Shown here: positions 35,932 through 43,313 of the stretch, one piece after another
How positions within the stretch are numbered: the stretch's first letter is position 1
Layout: the number at the start of each line of letters is the position of its first letter
Program-made: the position numbers and the translations under genes
Notes under the pieces: model-generated
The model's database searches: none
Told to the model about the DNA's origin: nothing
Seen by the model: the letters and a program-made list of their open reading frames with translations, nothing else
Assembly: GCF_022751215.1 (NCBI RefSeq)
Contig: NZ_JAICDG010000001.1
Coordinates: forward strand, 62,001-126,000
Length of the DNA: 64,000 bases
DNA from: Actinomadura terrae
Lineage (GTDB): Bacteria > Actinomycetota > Actinomycetes > Streptosporangiales > Streptosporangiaceae
Direction of reading: 5' to 3'

Positions 35932-37686
35932 TCAGCCGAACAGGCCGCCGAGCAGCCCGCCGAGGATCTCACCGACGCCGCCCGCGATCTCACCGGCGAC
36001 ATCGCCCGCGACGTCTCCGACGACACCGCCCGCGACGTCTCCGATCACGTTGCCGGCGACGTTCCCGGCGACTTGTCCGGCCACCTGCCCGGCGTATCCG
36101 GCGACGGCGTTCCCGAACGCGTCCACGGGCACGCCGGCCGCGTATCCCGCGACGTTCTGCGCGAAGCCCGCTGCGCCTACGGCAGCGTCACCCATGGCGC
36201 CGACCGCCATGCCTCCCGCGATGCCCGCCGCAGCGGCACCTCCGACCAGCCCCGCCGCCGCCACACCGTGGCCGAGGTGGCCCCGGTGACCGTGGTGGCC
36301 GTGCGGGCCGTGATGCATATAACCGGGAGGCGGCCCTCCAGGGGCGGGCGGATAGGGCGCCGCGCCGGGTCCCGGGGGCGCAGGCGGCGGTGCATACGGA
36401 ACCGCGCCGCCTGGCGCGGGCGGAGGCGCATGCGGATGGCCATGCGGATGCGCCTGCGGAGCCCCCGGCATGGGCGCGTGCCCTGGCGCGGCAGGAGGCG
36501 GATACCCGGGACCGGACGGAGCGTGCCCGGGTGCAGGCGGATATCCGGGTGCGTTCCCGGGGCCGGGCGGATAGCCAGGCGGGTTCCCGAAGCCGGGCCC
36601 GGGAGGCGGAGGCGCATGTCCGGGCGGTGGCGCATGCCGGGGCGTCGGGCCGGGCGGAGGAGCGTGCCCGGGCGTGTGCATGGGCGCCGGAGACTGTCCG
36701 GGAGCTGGCGCGGGAGGCGGGAACTGGGCGTTGCCCGGCTGCCCGTACTCACCCGGACCGCCATAGGCGGCCGCCGCGGGCTGCTGCCCCGGCTGTCCGG
36801 GAGGGGGCGGGTAATGCCCGCCGGGCGGCGGAAGAGGAGCCTGCCCATGGGCGGCGGGCCCCGGAGGCGGCCCGCCGTATGCGCCACCCGATCCGCCAGG
36901 TCCAGAGGAGGGGGATGACGCGGCGCGCGGCAGAGCGGCGGCGGCCTCAAGCCACTGGCCGATCTTGGCGTTCCAGTCCGTCTCGGCGGCCTCGGCGTGC
37001 CCCACCTGGAACACGCCGAACGACTCGTCCGAGGGGGCGGAGCGCTCCTCCGCGCGCAGCACGAACGCCATGCTGCGCGGGCTGGCGATGAAGCTCAAGC
37101 CGACGCTGTCCAGCCGCCCCCGGTAGGCGGACGGCGGCGCCAGGTGGATCTCCTGGTGGAAGGGCAACTGCTGGGAGAGGCCGCGCAGTTTGGACGACTC
37201 GAACGTCACGTTCGAGATCTGGAACCCGAGCCGCGCGATGGAGGCGAGCACCCACTGCTGGGACTCCAGCGGCTCCACCGAGATCGGGTCGACGTCCCCG
37301 GGGTCGGGCTGGCCCTTGGCGTCCACTTCGGTGCACATCCCGATCGTGAACCCCGGCAGTTCATGCCCGAGGACGGTCGTGAACGGCAGTTCGTAGGGCA
37401 GCGGGATCGAGAACGCCATGTCGCGCTGCCGCCCGGCCTCCAGGGTGAAGCCGCGGGTGAGCGCGCCCCGGTAGACCTCGGGCCCGGCGGTCTCGCCGCC
37501 GTAGCCGTTCTGCATGCGCGGCATCAGCGCCAGCGTCACGTGGCGGATCTCCACGGGACGGTCCCCGCCGCGCAGGTGCACCTTCCCCGCCACGACACCG
37601 CCGGGCCGGCAGTTCGGCTCCGAGAGGATCGTGTCGACGGAGGGTCCCCCGGCTCCGTACCCGCCTGCCATCCGCCCATAGGACAC
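35932..37686 (-). CDS. Spo0M/arrestin-like protein with long Pro/Gly and Ala/Val/Gly-rich tail
   Basis: About 584 residues. The first ~240 form a sporulation-control Spo0M (arrestin-like) domain: 'VDTILSEPNCRPGGVVAGKVHLRGGDRPVEIRHVTLALMPR', 'FTLEAGRQRDMAFSIPLPYELPFT' and 'FASIARLGFQ'-like 'WVLASIARLGFQISNV'. Then ~220 residues of Pro/Gly-rich linker with P-G-H-A-P-type repeats. The last ~110 residues are a hydrophobic Ala/Gly/Val tail in short repeats ('VAGQVAGNVAGNVIGDVAGG'). Ordinary Spo0M is ~250 residues, so the tail is unusual and may insert in membrane or self-assemble. Start GTG 37686 assumed; ATG 37671 is also possible. Confidence 0.82.
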   Translation of the reverse strand: MSYGRMAGGYGAGGPSVDTILSEPNCRPGGVVAGKVHLRGGDRPVEIRHVTLALMPRMQNGYGGETAGPEVYRGALTRGFTLEAGRQRDMAFSIPLPYELPFTTVLGHELPGFTIGMCTEVDAKGQPDPGDVDPISVEPLESQQWVLASIARLGFQISNVTFESSKLRGLSQQLPFHQEIHLAPPSAYRGRLDSVGLSFIASPRSMAFVLRAEERSAPSDESFGVFQVGHAEAAETDWNAKIGQWLEAAAALPRAASSPSSGPGGSGGAYGGPPPGPAAHGQAPLPPPGGHYPPPPGQPGQQPAAAAYGGPGEYGQPGNAQFPPPAPAPGQSPAPMHTPGHAPPPGPTPRHAPPPGHAPPPPGPGFGNPPGYPPGPGNAPGYPPAPGHAPSGPGYPPPAAPGHAPMPGAPQAHPHGHPHAPPPAPGGAVPYAPPPAPPGPGAAPYPPAPGGPPPGYMHHGPHGHHGHRGHLGHGVAAAGLVGGAAAAGIAGGMAVGAMGDAAVGAAGFAQNVAGYAAGVPVDAFGNAVAGYAGQVAGQVAGNVAGNVIGDVAGGVVGDVAGDVAGEIAGGVGEILGGLLGGLFG

Positions 37687-37852
37687 CGGCCGTTCCCCTC
37701 TCCGGACCGCGAGGGTCGTCCCCCGCACATGTCAGACGGAATCCACCATGCCATCGGTTCGTGCCCGCCGACGAACACTAGGCCAGAAACCGAGACCGAC
37801 CCACGCGGAACGGAAACACCTCACCCGCCGGAGCGCCACCGGGTCGAGCCCG

Positions 37853-39214
37853 TCACTCCTCCTTGGCGGTGACGGTGACCGGCGCGTATCCGAGCTTCTC
37901 CAGCGGCTCGCGGATCTGCGCGGCGTCGCCGACGGCGATGACGGTCAGCGCGTCGGTGTCGACGTGCTTGCGGTAGGCGCGGGCCACGCCGTCCGGGGTG
38001 GACGCGCGGACGGCGGCCAGGTAGGCGCTCGGGTACTCCGGGCCCAGCCCGTTGGCGGACGCGTCGGCGAGTTCGGCCGCGACGGCGCGCGACGTCTCGT
38101 ACTCGGCGGGCGCGCGGTCGGCCAGGGCGCGCACGGATGCGCCGTGCTCCTCGGTGTCGATGCCGCGCGACACCACGCCGCGCAGTTCGGTGAGCGCGTC
38201 GGAGACGGCGTCGGCGGTGACCTCGGTGTGCACGGCCCCCTGCGCGATGAACAGTCCGCAGTGGCGCATGCGCAGCAGCCCGGCCCGCATCCCGTAGGTG
38301 TAGCCCTTCTCCTCGCGCAGCACGGCGTTGAGGCGCGAGGTGAGGCCGCCGCCCAGCACGTGCGAGGCGACCATCAGGGACGGCCAGTCGTGGTGGGAGC
38401 GGTCGGGCACGCCGTGGCCGATGCTCAGGTAGGTCTGCACGGAACCGGGACGGTCGACGACCACGATCCGGGCGGCCGACTCGGGCATGATCCGGTCGGC
38501 GGTGCGGAGCGGGCCGCCGGTGCCCGTCCAGCCCGTGAGCGCGTCGGAGAGTGCCGCGTCGGCCTCGACCCCGGCCAGGTCTCCCGCGACGACGGCGGTG
38601 GCCTCAGCGGGCACCACGGAGCCGTAGAACGCCCGGACGTCGGCGCCCTGGATGTCGCCGACCGAGTTGCGCGAGCCGCCGGTCGGCCGCGCCGCGCGGG
38701 CTTCCGCCGGGAACATGACCGCGCGCAGCTCGCGGGACGCCCGCGACCCGGGGTCGGCGTCCTCCTGCGCGATCTCCTCCAGCCGCTCGCGGACCAGCCG
38801 GCGGACGTCGGCGTCGTCCAGCGCGGGCCGCCGCACCACCGTGGAGAACAGCTCCAGCGCCTCGGGCAGCCGGGTCACCGGGACGTCCAGCGCGATCCGC
38901 AGGGCGGTCAGGTCGGCGGCGGCGTACAGGCTCGCGCCGAGGCGCTCGAACGCCGCGGTCAGGGCGGTGCCGCCGCCCGGCTCGGTGCCCTCCAGCAGGG
39001 CGCGCGCGGCGAGCGTCGCGACCCCGTCGGCGCCCTCGGGCTCGCGTCCCGCACCCGCGTGCAGGACGAGCCGCACCGCCGCCAGGCGGCGCCCGGGCAG
39101 GTCGACGCGGAGGGTCGCCGGGCCCGCGGGCACCCGTCCCGCGGCGCCGGCCGGGAACGCCCACGCAGGGACCGGCCCCGGGACGGGGCGAGGCTGCAAG
39201 GACAGAGCGCTCAC
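37853..39214 (-). CDS. M16 peptidase family protein, non-catalytic partner
   Basis: A 453-residue M16-fold protein. In place of the zinc motif HxxEH it has 'GVATLAARALLEGTEPGGG', so it lacks the metal site. It keeps the partner-type R/Y substrate motif, 'LREEKGYTYGMRAGL'. In two-chain M16B enzymes one subunit holds zinc and the other binds substrate; this one fits the second role. Its GTG start (39212-39214) overlaps the stop of the catalytic subunit gene (GTGA). Probable substrates are short peptides in the cytoplasm. Confidence 0.88.
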   Translation of the reverse strand: MSALSLQPRPVPGPVPAWAFPAGAAGRVPAGPATLRVDLPGRRLAAVRLVLHAGAGREPEGADGVATLAARALLEGTEPGGGTALTAAFERLGASLYAAADLTALRIALDVPVTRLPEALELFSTVVRRPALDDADVRRLVRERLEEIAQEDADPGSRASRELRAVMFPAEARAARPTGGSRNSVGDIQGADVRAFYGSVVPAEATAVVAGDLAGVEADAALSDALTGWTGTGGPLRTADRIMPESAARIVVVDRPGSVQTYLSIGHGVPDRSHHDWPSLMVASHVLGGGLTSRLNAVLREEKGYTYGMRAGLLRMRHCGLFIAQGAVHTEVTADAVSDALTELRGVVSRGIDTEEHGASVRALADRAPAEYETSRAVAAELADASANGLGPEYPSAYLAAVRASTPDGVARAYRKHVDTDALTVIAVGDAAQIREPLEKLGYAPVTVTAKEE

Positions 39215-40470
39215 GACGACGTACCTCCGTAGGTCAGGGCGGTGCGGGCGCCCGGCGCGAGCCAGCGGGCGGCCATCTCCTGAATGGCCTCGCCCGTGAC
39301 GGCGGCGGCGCGTCCGGGGGCGGTGAAGACCCGGGCCGGGTCGTCGAACTGGGTGGCGTTCTGGGAGAGCGCGTTGGCGAGCCCGGTGACGGTCTCGGTC
39401 TGCTCCAGGAAGCCGCGCTCGGCCTGCGCGGTCGCGCGCGCGGTCTCGTCGACGTCGGGGCCGGACGCGGCGAACCGCTCCAGCTCCTCGTCCAGCACGG
39501 CGGCGATCTTGTCCGGTTCCGGCCCGATCGCGTCGACGATGGCGAGCGACTGCCCGGACGCCAGCCGGGTCACGCCCGCCCACACCTCCGTGGCGATCTG
39601 GTCGCGGCGCACCATGCGGTCGTAGAGGCGCGACCCCGAGCCGCCGCCGAGGATCTCCACCGCCAGCTCCGCCGCCTCGATCTCGTCCCCGCCGTCGGTG
39701 GGGAGCGTGAACATCGCGAAGTAGGCGGGGGAGGGGACCTCCTCGTCCAGCGTCTCCCCCCGGACGCCCGTCAGCGGCCCGAGCGCCCCCGGACGCGCGG
39801 ACGGCTTCTCCGGCCCGGCCGGGATGCCGCCGAAGTACCGCTCCACCGCCGCCAGGGTCTGCTCCGCGTCGACGTCCCCGACCACGGTCAGGACGGCGTT
39901 CCCCGGCGCGTACCAGGTGGTGAAGAAGTCGACGCAGTCCTCCAGCGTGGTCGCGTCCAGGTCGTCCATGGACCCGATGGGGGTGTGCGCGTAGGGGTGG
40001 CCCTCGGGGAACGTGAGCGCGCAGAGGCGCTCGAACGCGGTGCCGTAGGGCTGGTTGTCGTAGCGCTGCCGCCGCTCGTTCTTCACCACGTCGCGCTGGT
40101 TGTCGAGGTTGGCCTGGGTGAGCGCGGCGGGCAGCGTGCCCATGCGGTCGGCCTCCAGCCACAGGGCCAGTTCCAGGTGGCTGACGGGAACCGTCTCGTA
40201 GTAGTTGGTGCGCTCGAAGGAGGTGCTGGCGTTGAACGCCGCGCCGGCGCTCTCCAGCAGCGCGGCGTGCTCGCCCTCGGCGACGTTCGCGGAGCCCTGG
40301 AACATCAGGTGCTCGAAGAGGTGGGCGAGCCCGGTCCGGCCGGCGTGCTCATGCCGCGACCCGACGCCGTACCAGAGGTTCACGGCTGCCAGGGGTACGA
40401 CATGGTCCTCGCAGACCACCACGCGCATGCCATTGCCGAGCGTGTGCTCATGCAGCGGCTGTTCTGCCAC
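39211..40470 (-). CDS. M16 zinc peptidase, catalytic subunit
   Basis: A 419-residue processing-peptidase-like protein. The inverted zinc motif HxxEH is 'HLFEH' (H50, E53, H54) in 'RTGLAHLFEHLMFQGSANV'; the third ligand Glu lies further on in 'VVKNERRQRYDNQPYG'. The rest has the duplicated alpha/beta M16 fold. It cleaves small peptides in a chamber formed with its partner. No signal peptide, so intracellular. First gene of a translationally coupled pair with the non-catalytic M16 protein. It lies downstream of the STAS gene across a 160-base spacer that probably has its own promoter. Confidence 0.92.
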   Translation of the reverse strand: MAEQPLHEHTLGNGMRVVVCEDHVVPLAAVNLWYGVGSRHEHAGRTGLAHLFEHLMFQGSANVAEGEHAALLESAGAAFNASTSFERTNYYETVPVSHLELALWLEADRMGTLPAALTQANLDNQRDVVKNERRQRYDNQPYGTAFERLCALTFPEGHPYAHTPIGSMDDLDATTLEDCVDFFTTWYAPGNAVLTVVGDVDAEQTLAAVERYFGGIPAGPEKPSARPGALGPLTGVRGETLDEEVPSPAYFAMFTLPTDGGDEIEAAELAVEILGGGSGSRLYDRMVRRDQIATEVWAGVTRLASGQSLAIVDAIGPEPDKIAAVLDEELERFAASGPDVDETARATAQAERGFLEQTETVTGLANALSQNATQFDDPARVFTAPGRAAAVTGEAIQEMAARWLAPGARTALTYGGTSS

Positions 40471-40630
40471 GGAGCGCTCCCGTCCAATCGATGGGTCGGC
40501 TGGTGCACAGCACCGCGCGCTCCGGTGGGACTTCGGCGGAGAGGACCCCAGGCGGCGGGCTTGATCTCTGTCTCACCGTACCGGGTGCGCGACCCTGGAA
40601 GGGGCGGAGCGGGACGCCTCGGGAGAGGGG

Positions 40631-40984
40631 TCAGCGCGCGGCGGACTCGTGCGCCGCGATCGCCTCGTCCAGCGAGTGGTGCAGGACGAAGATCTTGGTG
40701 AGCTGGGTGACGTGGAACACGCGGCGGACGCGGTCGTTCACCCCCATGAACGACATCGACCCGTCCCGCGCGCGCAACCGGTGGTACACGCCCACCAGGA
40801 CGCCGAGGCCCGTGGAGTCGAGGAACGTCACCTCGCCGAGGTCGATCACCAGGTGCACCCCGCCGGCGTCGATGATGTCGAGCAGCTCCTCCCGCAGCCG
40901 GGGACTGGTGAAGACGTCGATCTCGCCGCTGATCTTCACGACGGTCACGCCCTTCTCGACGCGGTGTCCGACGGCGAAGTCCAC
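40631..40984 (-). CDS. STAS anti-sigma factor antagonist
   Basis: A 117-residue STAS protein: 'VEKGVTVVKISGEIDVFTSPRLREELLDIIDAGGVHLVIDLGEVTFLDSTGLGVLVGVYHRLRA'. Ser57 in D-S-T-G-L-G is the conserved phosphorylation site for RsbW-type kinases. When unphosphorylated it binds the anti-sigma factor and frees sigma. The RsbW-like ATPase is encoded next to it on the same strand, and the two SpoIIE phosphatases of this window could reactivate it. Its C-terminus ('FVLHHSLDEAIAAHESAAR') is typical of actinomycete antagonists of the BldG type. Confidence 0.92.
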   Translation of the reverse strand: MDFAVGHRVEKGVTVVKISGEIDVFTSPRLREELLDIIDAGGVHLVIDLGEVTFLDSTGLGVLVGVYHRLRARDGSMSFMGVNDRVRRVFHVTQLTKIFVLHHSLDEAIAAHESAAR

Positions 40985-41108
40985 CGTTGCTCCCTCTCTG
41001 CGGTCGTCCAGGAAAGGCCCCCATACCCGGTGAGCACCTGGTTACTCCCGCGCAAACAGTGCCCCAAGGAAAGAGGCGGCGCCCCAAGGGAGGACAGCGA
41101 CCCGAGGG

Positions 41109-41159
41109 AGGCAGGCGTTTTCTCAAGGCAGGTGTCGCCTCAAAGCAGGTGTTGCCTCA
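41109..41159 (-). repeat. 17-bp tandem repeat starting at the RsbW-like gene stop codon
   Basis: On the minus strand from the stop: TGAGGCAACACCTGCTT, TGAGGCGACACCTGCCT and TGAGAAAACGCCTGCCT. The first TGA (41159-41157) ends the ATPase gene. A period of 17 moves the next two TGAs into the other two reading frames. More degenerate CTTGGGG-type echoes continue to about 41055. Confidence 0.9.
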
Positions 41160-41774
41160 AGGACAGCGGAACAGCGCCCAGACCACCTTGCCCTGGGGCA
41201 GCGTGCGCCAGCCCCAGCGGACGCTGAAGGATTCGACCAGGTGGAGGCCGCGTCCCGTCTCGGCTATGTAGTCGGGCTCCTTGCGGCGGGGAGCGGCCTG
41301 GCTGGAGTCCATGATTCCGCACAGCAGCCATGGACGCTCGTGGCAGAGCCGCAGCCTGATCGCCGACGGGGCCGAGCCCAGCGGGTCGGCCGGGTCGTCG
41401 CACACGCCCTCGCGGTGTACGTCGTCGCCCGGCCGCCCACCGGACGTCCTGCCGCTGTGCCTGAGCGCGTTGGTGACGAGCTCGGAGACGACGAGTCCCA
41501 CGTCGTCGGACAGGACGCGCGCTCCCCACTCGGCGAGCCGGGAGACAGCGAAATGACGCGCTTCGGTAACCGACTCCGGGTCGGGCTGGACGGTGAAGGA
41601 GACGGTGGGACGTGCCATCTCCGTCAGCGTCGTGAGCGCCCTGTCCAGCCGCGGAGGCAGATCGCTCGACTCCGGTACGGGTGTCGAGCGCACGGCGAAG
41701 CCCCGTGGTTCGGCCGGCCCCACGAGGGGGCCGAGCTCCCACCGCGTGTCGTCGTGCGCGTGACGTGACGTCAT
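41157..41774 (-). CDS. RsbW-like anti-sigma ATPase (GHKL)
   Basis: A 205-residue histidine-kinase-like ATPase. N box: 'DDVGLVVSELVTNALRHSG'; G boxes: 'LLCGIMDSSQAAPRR' (D-x-S/G-x) and 'ETGRGLHLVESFSVRWGWRTL'. A Gly/Asp-rich loop ('SGGRPGDDVHREGVCDDPADP') is inserted in the ATP lid region. Proteins of this type stand beside WhiJ-like HTH and DUF397 genes in streptomycetes, and the divergent HTH gene is here at 42000. It may phosphorylate the neighbouring STAS protein or act in the WhiJ-type module; sequence alone does not decide. Confidence 0.88.
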   Translation of the reverse strand: MTSRHAHDDTRWELGPLVGPAEPRGFAVRSTPVPESSDLPPRLDRALTTLTEMARPTVSFTVQPDPESVTEARHFAVSRLAEWGARVLSDDVGLVVSELVTNALRHSGRTSGGRPGDDVHREGVCDDPADPLGSAPSAIRLRLCHERPWLLCGIMDSSQAAPRRKEPDYIAETGRGLHLVESFSVRWGWRTLPQGKVVWALFRCP

Positions 41775-41868
41775 TCCCCGGACCCCGCAGAGTGATCTCG
41801 TTGTGCAGCCGTGGCTCGGAAGTCTCGTGCGTTATCCTGCGCATCGTAGCGTGCGAATGCAAGGCCCA

Positions 41869-41880
41869 ATGCACGTGCAT
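41869..41880. promoter_or_regulatory. 12-bp palindrome between RsbW-like and WhiJ-like genes
   Basis: ATGCACGTGCAT, a perfect palindrome in the 225-base divergent spacer, is a good candidate operator for the HTH regulator. The ribosome site of the HTH gene (GGGAGG, about 41987-41993) is further right. Confidence 0.55.
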
Positions 41881-41999
41881 CTGAGTTCGGAAGGGTGTGG
41901 GGCGGCGCGGATGCACGCGGGCGATCGGAGGTAACCGCAGGACACGGAGGCCAGTGGCACACTAGGTTCGCTGTCCGCCGAATAGCCGGGAGGTTGGGC

Positions 42000-42866
42000 G
42001 TGACTCCAGAGACGCCGGGAAGCGGGTCGACGGTTCGTCGGATCCTGCTCGGGTCGCAGCTTCGCCGTCTTCGCGAGGAGAAGGGCGTGACCCGTCAGGA
42101 CGCCGGCTACGTCATCCGCGCGTCGGAGTCGAAGATCAGCCGCTTGGAGCTCGGGCGGGTCAGCTTCAAAGAACGAGACGTGGACGACCTGCTCACGCTG
42201 TACGGCGTTGGCGACAAGGCCGAACGCGAGGCGCTGCTACAGCTGGCGCGGGAGGCCAACACCCCCGGTTGGTGGCACCGGTACAACGACGTTCTGCCCA
42301 ACTGGTTCCAGACCTACGTCGGTCTGGAGGAGTCGGCGGCGCTCATCCGCACGTACGAGCTGCAATTCGTCCCAGGACTGTTGCAGTCGGAGGGGTATGC
42401 GCGTGCGGTGATCCGCCTGGGCAACGCCGGGGCCGCCGAACACGAGATAGACCAGCGCGTCGAGTTGCGCCTGCAACGCCAGGAACGCCTCACGGGCCCG
42501 GACGCTCCGCGCCTGTGGGCGGTACTGGACGAGGGGGCGCTCCGGCGCCCCATCGGCGGTCCGGAGGTGATGCGCGGTCAGTTCGAACACCTCATCGAGA
42601 TGTCCAAGCTGCCCAACGTCACCATCCAGATCATGCCGTTCAGGTTCGGTGGGCACGCCGCCGAGGGAGGGGCCTTCACGATCCTGCGCTTCCCCGAGCA
42701 GGACCTGCCGGACGTGGTTTACGTCGAGAACCTCACCGGCGCGATGTACCTGGACAAGCGCGACGACGTCGACACCTACCTACAGGCGATGGAACGCCTC
42801 TGTGTCGACAGTGCGACCCCGGAGCGCACGGTCGAGCTTCTCGGTGATCTTCTCAGAGAGACATGA
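42000..42866 (+). CDS. WhiJ/Scr1-type HTH regulator with DUF5753 domain
   Basis: A 288-residue XRE-family regulator. The HTH is 'LGSQLRRLREEKGVTRQDAGYVIRASESKISRLELGRVSFKERDVDDLLTLYGV' (about 17-70). The rest is the DUF5753 effector-like domain: 'YVGLEESAALIRTYELQFVPGLLQSEGYARAVIR', 'LWAVLDEGALRRPIGG', 'VTIQIMPFRFGGHAAEGGAFTILRFPE'. Such proteins control development and antibiotic production in Streptomyces (WhiJ type), each with its own DUF397 partner. GTG start with GGGAGG in front. Its stop overlaps the DUF397 ATG (ATGA). Confidence 0.93.
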   Translation: MTPETPGSGSTVRRILLGSQLRRLREEKGVTRQDAGYVIRASESKISRLELGRVSFKERDVDDLLTLYGVGDKAEREALLQLAREANTPGWWHRYNDVLPNWFQTYVGLEESAALIRTYELQFVPGLLQSEGYARAVIRLGNAGAAEHEIDQRVELRLQRQERLTGPDAPRLWAVLDEGALRRPIGGPEVMRGQFEHLIEMSKLPNVTIQIMPFRFGGHAAEGGAFTILRFPEQDLPDVVYVENLTGAMYLDKRDDVDTYLQAMERLCVDSATPERTVELLGDLLRET

Positions 42867-43147
42867 TGCTCCAGACCCAGCACGGCCAGACCAGGGCCGG
42901 TCACGACGACTATGACAACGGGATGCCCGCCACCAAGCTCCAAGGCGCGCGGTGGCTGAAGTCCCGGCGAAGCAACTCCCAGGGGAACTGTGTCGAGATA
43001 GCGGAACTGCCCGGCGGGCAGGTCGCGATGCGCAACTCCCGCCACCCGGAGGGTCCCGCCCTCATCTACACCCGCCCCGAGATAGAGGCGCTCATCCTTG
43101 GTGCCAAGGACGGCGACTTCGACCATCTCATCGCCTCCCGCAACTGA
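42863..43147 (+). CDS. DUF397 protein, partner of the WhiJ-type regulator
   Basis: A 94-residue small protein with the DUF397 core 'ARWLKSRRSNSQGNCVEIAELPGGQVAMRNSRHPEGPALIYTRPEIEALILGAKDGDFDHLI'. Members pair with WhiJ/Scr1-type HTH proteins, and the pair plus an RsbW-like ATPase form a recurring actinomycete regulatory triad. The ATG at 42863 overlaps the HTH stop; a second ATG follows directly. An intrinsic terminator lies about 110 bases downstream. Confidence 0.92.
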   Translation: MMLQTQHGQTRAGHDDYDNGMPATKLQGARWLKSRRSNSQGNCVEIAELPGGQVAMRNSRHPEGPALIYTRPEIEALILGAKDGDFDHLIASRN

Positions 43148-43254
43148 CACACCCCGGAAAACCGCCAACGGAACGCCGCCACCGTGCGGCTCGTCGCATG
43201 CGGCGGGTCGGCTCCGGTCCACCGAACGTCGACCCGTCCGCTCCGCAGAAACAG

Positions 43255-43284
43255 AGGCCACCCCGGCGCGAGGGTGGCCTTTTT
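43255..43284 (+). terminator. Intrinsic terminator after the HTH-DUF397 operon
   Basis: AGGCCACCC (43255-43263) pairs with GGGTGGCCT (43272-43280) around an eight-base loop, followed directly by a T-run (43280-43284). It is the only textbook stem plus T-tract terminator I see in the window. Confidence 0.9.
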
Positions 43285-43313
43285 CCGTAGCGGCCCGAAA
43301 GCCCCGGGCCGGG

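Noticed and set aside
37853..39214. Second M16 gene considered as a degraded pseudogene because HxxEH is missing
   Set aside because: The frame is intact and it retains the R/Y partner motif; two-chain M16 enzymes normally have one such subunit.
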